64,000 nucleotides of DNA from Pseudomonas sp. Irchel 3H7 (GTDB lineage Bacteria; Pseudomonadota; Gammaproteobacteria; Pseudomonadales; Pseudomonadaceae): assembly GCF_900187605.1 (NCBI RefSeq), contig NZ_FYEA01000001.1, forward strand, positions 702,871 to 766,870, in the 5' to 3' direction. Both the position numbers and the translations under genes were made by a program. Below the pieces are notes generated by a model that was not told the DNA's origin, made no database searches, and worked only from the letters and a program-made list of their open reading frames with translations. How positions within the stretch are numbered: position 1 is the stretch's first letter; every line of letters begins with the position of its first letter. Positions 34,633-46,763 of this stretch are shown here, piece by piece.

Positions 34633-34664
34633 AAAAAAGGGCGGCATCTACAGGAGCCCGCCCT
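34633..34664 (-). terminator. Terminator downstream of ppsA
   Basis: Read on the minus strand, AGGGCGG pairs with CCGCCCT (34658-34664 with 34638-34644) and is followed by a T6 tract. It lies between ppsA and the hydrolase gene. A lone half-REP (CTGTGGGAGCGGGCC) sits beside it near 34687. Confidence 0.75.
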
Positions 34665-34715
34665 ACTTGAATCTCAAGGCCCGCCCCCTGTGGGAGCGGG
34701 CCGTTCACATACTCT

Positions 34716-37091
<2,376 letters not shown>

Positions 37092-37265
37092 GGTGATCTC
37101 TCCACTAACTGTGTTGGAAAAGCTCAGAAACCGGCGGCCCGGGGGAGCCTTGGCCGGTTGTATGGCCTGGACCTGGAAAATAAGTGAGAATGCGGGCCAA
37201 TGGCGGCCGACAAATCGCGCCTATCATATCCAAGATTCGTTACTAGCTTAAGGCCCAAGGTGCAA

Positions 37266-38084
37266 ATGAAACGATCTGCTTTCTTCATCTCCGATGGCAC
37301 CGGCATCACTGCCGAAACCCTGGGTCAAAGCCTTCTGGCGCAGTTCGAAAACATTACCTTCAGCAAATTCACGCGACCGTACATCGACAGCGTGGATAAA
37401 GCGCGGGCCATGGTACAACAAATCAACAAAGCCGCCGAAACCGACGGCTTCCGCCCGATCATCTTCGACACCATCGTCAATCAGGACATCCGTGAGATTC
37501 TCGCAACCTCCAATGGTTTCATGATCGATATTTTCTCGACCTTCCTCGCCCCGCTTGAGCAGGAACTGACCGAGCATTCTTCCTACACCGTCGGCAAGTC
37601 CCACTCGATCGGGCACAACTCCAATTACATGGAGCGCATCGAGGCGGTGAACTTCGCCCTCGACAATGACGACGGTGCGCGCACGCACTATTACGACAAA
37701 GCCGATTTGATACTAGTGGGCGTGTCGCGATGCGGCAAAACGCCGACGTGTCTGTACATGGCCATGCAGTTCGGCATCCGCGCGGCCAACTATCCGCTGA
37801 CCGAAGACGACATGGAGCGCCTGACCCTGCCAACGGCCCTGCGCGCCCATCAGCACAAGCTGTTCGGCCTGACCATCGACCCGGACCGCCTCACCGCTAT
37901 CCGCAATGAGCGCAAGCCCAACAGTCGTTATTCGAGCTACGCCCAGTGCGAATTCGAAGTGCGCGAGGTGGAGAATTTGTTCCGTCGCGAGAACATCCCG
38001 AACATCAACTCCACGCATTTTTCGGTGGAAGAGATTTCGGCGAAGATTCTGGTGGAGAAAGGTGTGGAGCGGCGCTTCAAGTAG
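37266..38084 (+). CDS. ppsR: PEP synthase regulatory protein (kinase/pyrophosphorylase)
   Basis: 272 aa DUF299-family protein that inactivates PpsA by ADP-dependent Thr phosphorylation and reactivates it by Pi-dependent dephosphorylation. Seen: [19 protein letters not shown] at the N-terminus, the P-loop-like [15 protein letters not shown] near 155, and [18 protein letters not shown] near 195. The ATG at 37266 is taken as start because the conserved N-terminus begins there; the frame is open to 37200. It is transcribed away from ppsA across a 174 bp shared promoter region. Confidence 0.95.
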   Translation: MKRSAFFISDGTGITAETLGQSLLAQFENITFSKFTRPYIDSVDKARAMVQQINKAAETDGFRPIIFDTIVNQDIREILATSNGFMIDIFSTFLAPLEQELTEHSSYTVGKSHSIGHNSNYMERIEAVNFALDNDDGARTHYYDKADLILVGVSRCGKTPTCLYMAMQFGIRAANYPLTEDDMERLTLPTALRAHQHKLFGLTIDPDRLTAIRNERKPNSRYSSYAQCEFEVREVENLFRRENIPNINSTHFSVEEISAKILVEKGVERRFK

Positions 38085-38105
38085 ATTGCTGGTGTCTGTG
38101 CGACC

Positions 38106-38201
38106 GCTATCGCGAGCAGGCTCACTCCTACAGTTGATCTTCAGCGGGCACAGATCATGTGGACGACAGAGATTCATTGTAGGAGTGAGCCTGCTCGCGA
38201 T
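38106..38201. repeat. REP inverted pair, type C
   Basis: Arms at 38106-38132 and 38178-38201 between the convergent ppsR and MocR genes; the right arm is 3 bases shorter in its match. Confidence 0.87.
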
Positions 38202-38207
38202 GAACGA

Positions 38208-39617
38208 TTACACGATCTCTGTCAGTGCCCGGCTTAAAGCTTCAAAACCTGCAAGCAACAACCGATCATCCCCCACCGCATTACACACACTCACCCGAAT
38301 AAATTGCGGCACCGCTGCATGCCCCACCGCAAACGCCTCAGCGGTGGCCACCAGATAGTTGTTCTCCTTCAACTCCGCCGCAATCTGCGACGCCCGCCAC
38401 AGCTCAGGCACTTGCACCCAGAAATGCGGACTGTAAGGGTGAGTCTTGTAGTCCAAGCCTTGCAGAACAGGTGCCACCAAAGCCTTGCGCCGAGCGATCT
38501 CGCTGATCTGTTCGTCCAGCAAACGCTCGGCCATACCGCTTTCAATCCACAGACTGGCCACTTCCATCGATAACGGATTGGCCATCCAGCACGTCGCGCG
38601 AATGGCGGCGCTCAAACGCCCGATCAAAGCTTGCGGCGCGTGCAGATAACCGACGCGCAAACCGGCAGAAACAGCCTTGCTCAGGCTGCCAATCAACACC
38701 GAGCGTTCAGGCGCGAAATAACTCAGCGGCAACGGGCGCTGGCGATCCAGAACCGCATGGGCTTCGTCTTCGATAATCAGCAAATTATGCTGGCGGCAGA
38801 TGTCGGCAATCGCCTCGCGCCGTGGGATCGACATGACCGCAGCCGTAGGATTCTGGATCGTCGGCGTGCAATACAGCGCCGAAACACGATGTTGACGGCA
38901 GATGTCCTCCAGTGCTGACGGCAACAGTCCTTCGTCATCCATCGCTGCGCCGACAAGTTTTATCCCAAGCTGGCGTGCGACGCCGATCAATCCGGGGTAG
39001 GACAAATGCTCGGTGATCACTGTGTCGCCGGCCTTGAGCAGCCCCATCAACGCGCACAACAGACCATGCTGGCCGCCGTTGACGCACAACACCTGATCGG
39101 CGTGCGGGACATACGCTTCATGCTGCAACCAGACCGCCCCGGCCAATCGGTGCCGTGCCAGCCCTGCTTCGGCGGTGTAACCGGTCAACTGCTGTAACAC
39201 CCGCGGATCACTGGCCAGCTCTTGCAGGCTCTGGCTCATGAACGCCGCTTCCTGCGCGGGAATCGGCTGATTGCGGCTCATGTCGAAACAGATTGGTGGC
39301 TCATCGCTGACATTGCGAAAGCCTTTGTCCTGCGGCCGCTCCATCCCCCGCTGACAGACATAAGTGCCATCTCCGACGCGGGCGAGGACCAATCCCACAC
39401 GTTCCAATTCACCGTAGGCACGGCTGATCGTACCGATGGTCACGCCCAGGCTGTCGGCCAGCAATCGGTGCGGCGGCAACTTGCATCCCGCATCGATCAC
39501 ACCTTCGTCGATAGCCTGTGCGACCGCATCGGCCAAGCGTTTGTACTTCACGCCGACGCCATTGGCGAGGCCGTCGCGGAGGATTGACACCATGGCAATA
39601 CTTACTTTGACAGTCAT
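38208..39617 (-). CDS. MocR-type regulator (GntR HTH fused to PLP aminotransferase-like domain)
   Basis: 469 aa. An N-terminal winged helix (about 20-90; GCKLPPHRLLADSLGVTIGTISRAYGELE-type HTH) is joined to a fold-type I aminotransferase-like domain (about 115-465). The PLP lysine is in LIGSLSKAVSAGLRVGYLH (near 310), and the Asp that binds the pyridine nitrogen is in LLIIEDEAHAV (near 285). Such proteins sense PLP or amino-acid-type effectors. ATG 39617 is used; ATG 39593 is an alternative. It is divergent from the EamA transporter, the usual target type for MocR regulators. Confidence 0.92.
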   Translation of the reverse strand: MTVKVSIAMVSILRDGLANGVGVKYKRLADAVAQAIDEGVIDAGCKLPPHRLLADSLGVTIGTISRAYGELERVGLVLARVGDGTYVCQRGMERPQDKGFRNVSDEPPICFDMSRNQPIPAQEAAFMSQSLQELASDPRVLQQLTGYTAEAGLARHRLAGAVWLQHEAYVPHADQVLCVNGGQHGLLCALMGLLKAGDTVITEHLSYPGLIGVARQLGIKLVGAAMDDEGLLPSALEDICRQHRVSALYCTPTIQNPTAAVMSIPRREAIADICRQHNLLIIEDEAHAVLDRQRPLPLSYFAPERSVLIGSLSKAVSAGLRVGYLHAPQALIGRLSAAIRATCWMANPLSMEVASLWIESGMAERLLDEQISEIARRKALVAPVLQGLDYKTHPYSPHFWVQVPELWRASQIAAELKENNYLVATAEAFAVGHAAVPQFIRVSVCNAVGDDRLLLAGFEALSRALTEIV

Positions 39618-39707
39618 TCTCGCCCCGAATAGCGTGCTGAAAACAGGTTCAATCAGAAATAGACCGATTCCACGATCAGGTCAATTCCACCGTTCGGAGC
39701 ACGCCGC

Positions 39708-40646
39708 ATGTCGACCGCCGTCAGCACACCGATGAACATCAGCAAACCCTGGCTCGCCGGATTGCTCACCAGCACGCTGTTTCTGATCGTCTGCCTGAGT
39801 TGGGGTACGACGTGGCTGGGGATCAAGATTGCGGTGGAAAGCGTGCCGCCGCTGACCGCTGCCGGCCTGCGTTTTCTGATCGCCTTTCCGCTGTTCCTGA
39901 GCTTTGCGCTGTTGCGCAAGGAACCGCTGTTGTTTCCTCGACCAAGCCGCTGGTTTTTTGTGTTCGTCACGCTGTCGTATTTCAGTCTGCCCTACTACCT
40001 GCTCAACTATGGCGAGATGCACGTGTCGTCCGGCCTGACAGCGCTGCTGTTCAGTTGCATGCCGGTGTTTATCCTGCTGTTTTCCGCGCTGTTTCTGCGC
40101 GAGAAAATCTACCCGTCGCAAATGCTCGGTATCGCGATCGGTTTCGGCAGTCTGTTCATGATTATTCGCAGCCAGGGTCTGCATCTGGATCAGGCCGAAT
40201 GGCTTGGCGTGTTGGCGATTCTGTGTGCGGCGGTGATGCATGCGCTGTGTTACGTGGTGACGAAAAAACATGGCAGCGCGATCAGCGTGATTACCTACAA
40301 CACGCTGCCGATCGGCATTGCCGGAGCGATGTTATTTATTGTCGGATTGAGCGTCGAAACGCCGGTGTTTGCGCAAGTGACAACACGCTCGTGGGCCGCC
40401 CTGTTCTATCTCGGGCTGGTGGCCTCGGTCGGCGGATTCATCGTTTACTTTCTGCTGCTTAAACGCCTAAGCCCAATCATCCTGTCGTTCGTGTTTATCA
40501 TTTTCCCGGTGTTCGCCGTGATCATCGGCGCCTGGTACGAGGGACAAACCCTGTCCCGGGAGCTGATGATCTATTCGGCGATTTTGTTGAGCGGCTTTGC
40601 GATCACCAAATTGCCCATCGAAAAATGGCGTACGCGGTCCGTGTAG
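39708..40646 (+). CDS. DMT-superfamily (EamA) transporter
   Basis: 312 aa inner-membrane protein with ten predicted transmembrane helices in two EamA repeats (about 25-150 and 165-300). Motifs: LSWGTTWLGIKIAVESVPPL at the start, and SGLTALLFSCMPVFILLFSALFLREK near 110, which closes the first repeat. Probably an exporter of amino acids or metabolites, substrate not readable. It is divergent from a MocR regulator (90 bp gap). The stop TAG is part of the REP arm that begins at 40642. Confidence 0.9.
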   Translation: MSTAVSTPMNISKPWLAGLLTSTLFLIVCLSWGTTWLGIKIAVESVPPLTAAGLRFLIAFPLFLSFALLRKEPLLFPRPSRWFFVFVTLSYFSLPYYLLNYGEMHVSSGLTALLFSCMPVFILLFSALFLREKIYPSQMLGIAIGFGSLFMIIRSQGLHLDQAEWLGVLAILCAAVMHALCYVVTKKHGSAISVITYNTLPIGIAGAMLFIVGLSVETPVFAQVTTRSWAALFYLGLVASVGGFIVYFLLLKRLSPIILSFVFIIFPVFAVIIGAWYEGQTLSRELMIYSAILLSGFAITKLPIEKWRTRSV

Positions 40647-40726
40647 GAGCTGCCGAAGGCTGCGATCTTTTGATCTTGTTTTTTACAATAAAAGTCAAAA
40701 GATCGCAGCCTGCGGCAGCTCCTACA
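40642..40726. repeat. REP inverted pair, type B, overlapping the end of the EamA gene
   Basis: 30-base arms at 40642-40671 and 40697-40726. The GTGTAGGAG at the left end supplies the stop codon of the preceding gene. Confidence 0.9.
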
Positions 40727-40735
40727 GGTTGTTCG

Positions 40736-42220
40736 TCAGATCACAAATAGGTCGACGAAACGGTTTACCGGGGTGGACTCCAGCTGCGTCTGATCCTTGC
40801 ACAACGCGAAGATTTCGCCGCTGCGCTGGCCTGTGAAACGCGTGGCCAGGTTGGCTTTGAACTTGTCTTCCAGCAACGGAATGCCCTCGACACGGCGGCG
40901 GCGATGACCGATCGGGTATTCCACCACGACATTGTCGGTGCTGCTGCCGTCCTTGAAAAACACCTGCACGGCGTTGGCGATCGAGCGTTTGTCGGCCTCC
41001 AGATATTCGCGAGTGAAACGCGGATCTTCGACGATAACCATTTTCTCGCGCAGCACATCGATGATCGGGTGCGCCTTGTGGAAATCATCTTCGTACTGCT
41101 CGGCGACCAGATTGCCGAACGCCAGCGGCACGGCGGTCATGTACTGGATGCAGTGGTCGCGGTCGGCGGCATTGGCCAGCGGCCCGACTTTGGAAATGAT
41201 GCGAATCGCCGATTCGTGAGTGGTGATGACGATCCGGTCGATTTCATGCAGACGATTGCGCACTTGCGGGTGCAGTGTCACCGCTGCTTCACAGGCGGTC
41301 TGCGCGTGGAACTCGGCGGGGAAACTGATCTTGAACAGCACGTTTTCCATCACGTAACTGCCGAACGGCCGCGAGAAACTGAAGGCGCGTTTGTTCTCGG
41401 GTTTCAACGCCAGATCACTGTTGGTGTGGCTGAACAGCACGTCATAAAAACCCCACTGTTTCGCAGTCAGCACTCCGGGAATGCCCATCTCGCCGCGCAG
41501 GGCAATATCGGCCAGACGCACGCCACGACTCGACGCATCCCCTGCTGCCCAGGATTTTCGCGAACCGGCGTTTGGGGCGTGCCGGTAAGTGCGCAGCGCC
41601 TGACCATCGGCAAACGCGTGAGACAACGCCGACAACAGTTGCTCACGATTGGCGCCCATCAGTTTGGCGGTGACAGCGGTTGAAGCAACTTTCACCAGAA
41701 TGACGTGATCGAGTCCTACGCGGTTGAAGGAGTTTTCCAGAGCGATCACGCCTTGAATCTCGTGGGCCATGATCATCGCTTCCAGCACATCGCGAATGGT
41801 CAGCGGCGCTTCAGCGTTGGCCAGACGCTTCTGTGAGAGGTGATCAGCCACCGCAAGAATCCCGCCGAGATTGTCGGATGGATGACCCCACTCGGCGGCG
41901 AGCCAGGTGTCGTTGTAATCGAGCCAACGGACGATGCAGCCGATGTCCCACGCGGCTTTGACCGGGTCGAGGCGGTAGCTGGTTCCGGGGACCCGCGCAC
42001 CGTAAGGAACCACCGTCCCTTCGACGATCGGGCCAAGGTGTTTGGTGCATTCGGGGAAGCGCAGCGCCAGCAGACCGCAGCCCAGTGTGTCCATCAGGCA
42101 GTTGCGGGCGGTGTCGAGGGCTTCGGCAGAGGTGACTTTGAAGGTAAGGACATAATCGGCGATGTCCTGCAGGACACGGTCGTAGTCGGGGCGGTTGTTC
42201 AGGTCGACGTTGGCGCTCAT
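40736..42220 (-). CDS. prpD: 2-methylcitrate dehydratase
   Basis: 494 aa MmgE/PrpD-family enzyme of the methylcitrate cycle. Motifs: [32 protein letters not shown] (about 90), [18 protein letters not shown] (about 205) and [14 protein letters not shown]. In clusters that also have AcnD and PrpF, the main dehydration route uses AcnD; PrpD then often works on a different stereoisomer or as a backup. It is the last gene of the operon, separated from prpF by a 501 bp repeat-filled gap. Confidence 0.94.
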   Translation of the reverse strand: MSANVDLNNRPDYDRVLQDIADYVLTFKVTSAEALDTARNCLMDTLGCGLLALRFPECTKHLGPIVEGTVVPYGARVPGTSYRLDPVKAAWDIGCIVRWLDYNDTWLAAEWGHPSDNLGGILAVADHLSQKRLANAEAPLTIRDVLEAMIMAHEIQGVIALENSFNRVGLDHVILVKVASTAVTAKLMGANREQLLSALSHAFADGQALRTYRHAPNAGSRKSWAAGDASSRGVRLADIALRGEMGIPGVLTAKQWGFYDVLFSHTNSDLALKPENKRAFSFSRPFGSYVMENVLFKISFPAEFHAQTACEAAVTLHPQVRNRLHEIDRIVITTHESAIRIISKVGPLANAADRDHCIQYMTAVPLAFGNLVAEQYEDDFHKAHPIIDVLREKMVIVEDPRFTREYLEADKRSIANAVQVFFKDGSSTDNVVVEYPIGHRRRRVEGIPLLEDKFKANLATRFTGQRSGEIFALCKDQTQLESTPVNRFVDLFVI

Positions 42221-42334
42221 TGCGGTTCTCCTGTGCGGGAATGATGAGTGGTGCGGTCTTCCTCAGGGCTTGGCGGGTTTGGTTGATTGCAGGTCTGGGG
42301 TGCCTGCTTGTTTGGTGTTTCTTCAGTGGGTGGG

Positions 42335-42707
42335 GCCCCTCACCCTAGCCCTCTCCCGAGGGAGAGGGAACTGATTGGGGGATGCTGTAGAGGTTCACCG
42401 ACGTGAGCGATCTCCATTGAATCCATAATCGATCGGGTCAATGCATAATTTCAAAAACCTCGATCAGCCCCCGGATCCATAATCGCCGCAATCTTTCAGG
42501 TCGATGCACAACCCCAGACACCTCGGTCGGCCCCCTGAATCCATAATCGACTCGATCTTTCAGGTCGATGTACAACCCCAGACACCTCGGTCGGCCCCCT
42601 GAATCCATAATCGACTCGATCTTTCAGGTCGATGTACAACCCCAGACACCTCGGTCGGCCCCCTCTCCCTTTGGGAGAGGGATGGGCGGGCGGCGTTCCG
42701 ATGAGGG
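42335..42707. repeat. Long interspersed repeat with an internal 64-base tandem array
   Basis: The ends are of the CCCCTCACCCTAGCCCTC family (see 7546 and 18839). The interior has tandem units of 64 bases starting at 42499, 42563 and 42627 (each begins GGTCGATG and contains CCCCAGACACCTCGGTCGG), with earlier decayed units from about 42410. The last unit runs into the closing arm. It occupies the whole prpF-prpD gap. No gene was seen; short open frames here repeat MYNPRHLGRPP and are artefacts of the array. Confidence 0.85.
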
Positions 42708-42721
42708 TAAAAGATCTCGAA

Positions 42722-43912
42722 TCAGAAAGAGTCACCGGGAATGCGCACGTAACCCTCCATCAGGACACGCGCGCTACGGCTCATGATGGCTTTTTTGACG
42801 ATCCACTCGCCGTTTTCCAGGCTGGCTTCAGCGCCAACGCGCAACGTTCCGGACGGATGCCCGAAGCGCACGGCATTACGTTCAACGCCACCCGCTGCAA
42901 GGTTGACCAAGGTGCCGGAAATCGCTGCCGCCGTCCCGATCGCCACCGCCGCCGTGCCCATCATCGCGTGGTGCAACTTGCCCATCGACAACGCCCGCAC
43001 CAGCAAATCGACATCCCCAGCGCCAACCGCTTTACCACTCGACGCCACGTAATCCGCAGGCTTGGCAACGAACGCGACTTTCGGTGTGTGTTGCCGTTTC
43101 GCCGCTTCATCCAGATTCGATATCAGACCCATGCGCAACGCGCCATAAGCCCGAATCGTCTCGAACATCTGCAACGCTTGCGGATCGCTGTTGATCGCGC
43201 TCTGCAGTTCGGTGCCGGTGTAACCGATGTCTGCGGCGTTGACGAAGATCGTCGGGATACCCGCGTTGATCATGGTCGCCTTGAACGTGCCAACACCCGG
43301 CACTTGCAGCTCATCGATGAGATTGCCGGTGGGGAACATCGAACCGCCGCCGCCCTCTTCTTCTGCCGCCGGGTCCATGAATTCGACTTGCACTTCGGCG
43401 GCCGGAAAGGTCACGCCGTCGAGCTCGAAATCACCGGTTTCCTGCACTTCGCCGTTGGTGATCGGCACGTGGGCAATAATCGTTTTGCCGATGTTGGCCT
43501 GCCACACGCGCACCACCGCAACACCGTTGTGCGGAATGCGGCTGGCATCGACCAGACCGTTGCTGATGGCGAACGAACCGACCGCTGCCGAGAGGTTGCC
43601 GCAGTTACCGCTCCAATCCACAAAGGGCTTGTCGATGGAGACCTGACCGAACAGGTAATCGACGTCGTGATCAGCCTTGATGCTTTTCGACAGAATCACG
43701 GTTTTGCTGGTGCTTGAAGTCGCGCCGCCCATGCCGTCGATTTGTTTGTCGTAGGGGTCGGGACTGCCGATCACGCGCAGCAATAAAGCGTCGCGAGCCG
43801 GGCCTGGAATCTGCGCCGCTTCGGGCAGATCCTTGAGGCTGAAGAACACGCCTTTGCTGGTGCCGCCGCGCATGTAGGTGGCGGGGATTTTAATCTGTGG
43901 TGCGTGAGCCAT
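42722..43912 (-). CDS. prpF: 2-methylaconitate cis-trans isomerase
   Basis: 396 aa, diaminopimelate-epimerase-like fold. It isomerises the trans-2-methylaconitate made by AcnD to the cis form in propionate degradation. Start MAHAPQIKIPATYMRGGTSKGVFF is the family N-terminus (ATG 43912; seven further codons are open upstream). GNCGNLSAAVG near 105 is the conserved loop that holds the Cys of the family. It lies 54 bp after acnD in transcription order. Confidence 0.95.
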   Translation of the reverse strand: MAHAPQIKIPATYMRGGTSKGVFFSLKDLPEAAQIPGPARDALLLRVIGSPDPYDKQIDGMGGATSSTSKTVILSKSIKADHDVDYLFGQVSIDKPFVDWSGNCGNLSAAVGSFAISNGLVDASRIPHNGVAVVRVWQANIGKTIIAHVPITNGEVQETGDFELDGVTFPAAEVQVEFMDPAAEEEGGGGSMFPTGNLIDELQVPGVGTFKATMINAGIPTIFVNAADIGYTGTELQSAINSDPQALQMFETIRAYGALRMGLISNLDEAAKRQHTPKVAFVAKPADYVASSGKAVGAGDVDLLVRALSMGKLHHAMMGTAAVAIGTAAAISGTLVNLAAGGVERNAVRFGHPSGTLRVGAEASLENGEWIVKKAIMSRSARVLMEGYVRIPGDSF

Positions 43913-43966
43913 ATTGCTCCTTACCGAAAGCATGGGACTTAAAATCCCATGCCCACATCAGTTGAT

Positions 43967-46561
43967 TTAAACGGCAACCGCCGACTCTTCAAGGAAGTCC
44001 TGAGCGAAGCGTTGCAACACGCCGCCAGCCTCGTAGATCGACACTTCTTCAGCGGTATCCAGACGGCAGGTCACCGGCACGTCAACGCGCTCGCCGTTCT
44101 TGCGATGGATCACCAGCGTCAGATCCGCACGCGGTTTGCGCTCGCCGATTACGTCATAGGTTTCGCTGCCATCGATGGCCAGCGTGTGACGGTCGGTGCC
44201 CGGCTTGAACTCCAGCGGCAACACGCCCATGCCCACCAGGTTGGTGCGGTGAATGCGCTCGAAACCTTCTGCGGCAATCGCCTCGACACCGGCCAGTCGC
44301 ACACCTTTCGCCGCCCAGTCGCGGGACGAACCCTGGCCGTAATCGGCGCCGGCGATGATGATCAGCGGCTGCTTGCGCTCCATGTAGGTTTCGATGGCTT
44401 CCCACATGCGCATCACTTTGCCTTCCGGCTCGACACGCGCCAGCGAACCCTGTTTGACCTTGCCGTTTTCCACGACCATTTCGTTGAACAGTTTCGGGTT
44501 GGCAAAGGTCGCGCGCTGCGCAGTCAAGTGGTCGCCACGGTGGGTTGCATAAGAGTTGAAGTCCTCTTCCGGCAGGCCCATTTTTGCCAGGTATTCGCCG
44601 GCGGCGCTGTCGAGCATGATCGCGTTGGATGGCGACAGGTGATCGGTGGTGATGTTGTCCGGCAGCACCGCCAGCGGGCGCATGCCCTTCAGCGGACGGG
44701 CGCCGGCCAGTGCGCCTTCCCAGTACGGTGGACGACGGATGTAGGTGCTCATCTCGCGCCAGTCGTACAGCGGCGTGACTTTCGGGCCTGTGTCTTCGTG
44801 GACGGCGAACATCGGAATGTAGACCTGACGGAACTGCTCAGGCTTGACCGAAGACTTCACCACCGAGTCGATTTCTTCATCGCTCGGCCAGATGTCTTTG
44901 AGGCGGATTTCCTTGCCGTCCACAACACCGAGCACGTCTTTTTCGATATCGAAACGGATGGTCCCGGCAATGGCGTAAGCGACCACCAGCGGCGGTGACG
45001 CGAGAAACGCTTGCTTGGCGTACGGGTGGATGCGGCCGTCGAAGTTGCGGTTGCCCGAGAGCACAGCGGTCGCATACAGATCGCGGTCGATAATCTCTTG
45101 CTGGATCAGCGGATCGAGCGCGCCGGACATGCCGTTGCAGGTGGTGCAGGCGAAGGCGACGACGCCGAAACCGAGCTGCTCCAGTTCAGTGGTCAGCCCT
45201 GCTTCGTCGAGGTACAGGGCGACGGTTTTCGAACCCGGCGCCAGCGAGGATTTCACCCACGGTTTGCGGGTCAGGCCGAGCTTGTTGGCGTTGCGTGCGA
45301 GCAGGCCGGCGGCAATGACGTTGCGCGGGTTGCTGGTGTTGGTGCAACTGGTGATGGCGGCGATGATCACCGCGCCGTCGGGCATTTGCCCCGGCACGTC
45401 ATCCCACTGCCCGGAGATGCCTTTAGCGGCCAGATCCGCCACCGCGACGCGGGCGTGCGGGTTGCTCGGCCCGGCCATGTTGCGCACCACCGACGACAGA
45501 TCGAAAGTCAGACCGCGCTCGTATTGCGCGCCTTTCAAACTGTCGGCCCACAGGCCGGTGAGCTTGGCGTATTGCTCGACCAACTGCACTTGCTGGTCTT
45601 CACGACCGGTGAGTTTCAGGTAATCGATGGTTTGCTGGTCGATGTAGAACATCGCCGCCGTGGCGCCGTATTCCGGGGCCATGTTGGAAATGGTCGCGCG
45701 GTCGCCGAGGGTCAGCGCCGCCGCGCCTTCGCCAAAGAATTCCAGCCATGCGCCGACGACTTTCTGCTTGCGCAGGTATTCGGTCAGCGCCAGCACCATG
45801 TCGGTGGCGGTGATGCCCGGTTGCAGCTTGCCGGTCAGTTCGACGCCGACGCTTTCGGGCAAACGCATCCACGACGCGCGACCGAGCATCACGCTCTCGG
45901 CTTCGAGGCCGCCGACGCCGATGGCGATCACGCCCAGCGCATCGACGTGCGGGGTGTGGCTGTCGGTGCCGACGCAGGTGTCGGGGAACGCAACGCCTTC
46001 ACGCACCTGAATCACCGGCGACATTTTCTCCAGGTTGATCTGGTGCATGATGCCGTTGCCCGGCGGGATCACATCGACGTTTTTGAAGGCCTTTTTGGTC
46101 CAGTTGATGAAGTGGAAACGGTCTTCGTTGCGCCGGTCTTCGATGGCGCGGTTTTTCTCGAACGCCTGTTTGTCGAAACCGCCCGCTTCTACTGCCAACG
46201 AGTGGTCGACGATCAATTGCGTCGGCACTACCGGGTTGACCTGCGCCGGGTCGCCGCCCTGCAAGGCGATGGCGTCGCGCAGGCCGGCAAGGTCGACCAG
46301 CGCGGTCTGGCCGAGAATGTCGTGGCAGACCACACGCGCCGGGAACCACGGGAAGTCGAGGTCGCGTTTGCGTTCGATCAGTTGTTTGAGGGAATCGGTG
46401 AGCGTGGCCGGGTCGCAGCGACGCACAAGGTTTTCCGCCAGCACGCGGGAGGTGTACGGCAGGGTGTCGTAACTGCCGGGCTGAATCGCCTCGACAGCCG
46501 CGCGGGCGTCGAAATAATCCAGTGGGCTGCCGGGCAGGGTTTTGCGGAATGCTGTGTTCAT
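43967..46561 (-). CDS. acnD: Fe/S-dependent 2-methylisocitrate dehydratase AcnD
   Basis: 864 aa aconitase-superfamily enzyme. Cluster Cys residues lie in ITSCTNTSNPRNV (about 405) and FACTTCNGMSGALD (about 470). DTCVGTDSHTPHVDALGVIAIGVGGLEAE (about 195) carries substrate residues, and GADYGQGSSRDWAAKG (about 745) is the swivel domain. It dehydrates 2-methylcitrate to trans-2-methylaconitate and works together with PrpF. The size and sequence style are AcnA/AcnD-type; the prp neighbours decide for AcnD. Confidence 0.95.
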   Translation of the reverse strand: MNTAFRKTLPGSPLDYFDARAAVEAIQPGSYDTLPYTSRVLAENLVRRCDPATLTDSLKQLIERKRDLDFPWFPARVVCHDILGQTALVDLAGLRDAIALQGGDPAQVNPVVPTQLIVDHSLAVEAGGFDKQAFEKNRAIEDRRNEDRFHFINWTKKAFKNVDVIPPGNGIMHQINLEKMSPVIQVREGVAFPDTCVGTDSHTPHVDALGVIAIGVGGLEAESVMLGRASWMRLPESVGVELTGKLQPGITATDMVLALTEYLRKQKVVGAWLEFFGEGAAALTLGDRATISNMAPEYGATAAMFYIDQQTIDYLKLTGREDQQVQLVEQYAKLTGLWADSLKGAQYERGLTFDLSSVVRNMAGPSNPHARVAVADLAAKGISGQWDDVPGQMPDGAVIIAAITSCTNTSNPRNVIAAGLLARNANKLGLTRKPWVKSSLAPGSKTVALYLDEAGLTTELEQLGFGVVAFACTTCNGMSGALDPLIQQEIIDRDLYATAVLSGNRNFDGRIHPYAKQAFLASPPLVVAYAIAGTIRFDIEKDVLGVVDGKEIRLKDIWPSDEEIDSVVKSSVKPEQFRQVYIPMFAVHEDTGPKVTPLYDWREMSTYIRRPPYWEGALAGARPLKGMRPLAVLPDNITTDHLSPSNAIMLDSAAGEYLAKMGLPEEDFNSYATHRGDHLTAQRATFANPKLFNEMVVENGKVKQGSLARVEPEGKVMRMWEAIETYMERKQPLIIIAGADYGQGSSRDWAAKGVRLAGVEAIAAEGFERIHRTNLVGMGVLPLEFKPGTDRHTLAIDGSETYDVIGERKPRADLTLVIHRKNGERVDVPVTCRLDTAEEVSIYEAGGVLQRFAQDFLEESAVAV

Positions 46562-46632
46562 CGGGTCAGGACTCGGGTCACGGTAGTTGCAAAGGGTGAG
46601 CTGACGCCAGACTCAAGATTCACACCGTCCCT

Positions 46633-46722
46633 TGTAGGAGTGAGCCTGCTCGCGATAGCGGTGGATCAGTCGACATCGATGGTGAATGTCAGTCCGTCAT
46701 CGCGAGCAGGCTCACTCCTACA
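46633..46722. repeat. REP inverted pair, type C, inside the prp operon
   Basis: Arms 46633-46656 and 46699-46722 lie in the 202 bp gap between prpC and acnD. The hairpin could protect or attenuate the operon mRNA. Confidence 0.87.
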
Positions 46723-46763
46723 GGGATTTGCGGTGGTTTCAAGGATCGGGTCAGCCCACCATT

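Noticed and set aside
34680..34705. Another REP pair next to ppsA
   Set aside because: Only a single half element (CTGTGGGAGCGGGCC) was found, with no matching second arm.
42499..42690. Possible CRISPR array
   Set aside because: The 64-base units are contiguous tandem copies with no variable spacers, and no cas gene is near.
42568..43717. Small proteins starting MYNPRHLGRPP
   Set aside because: They start inside successive tandem repeat units and run antisense into prpF; artefacts of the repeat.
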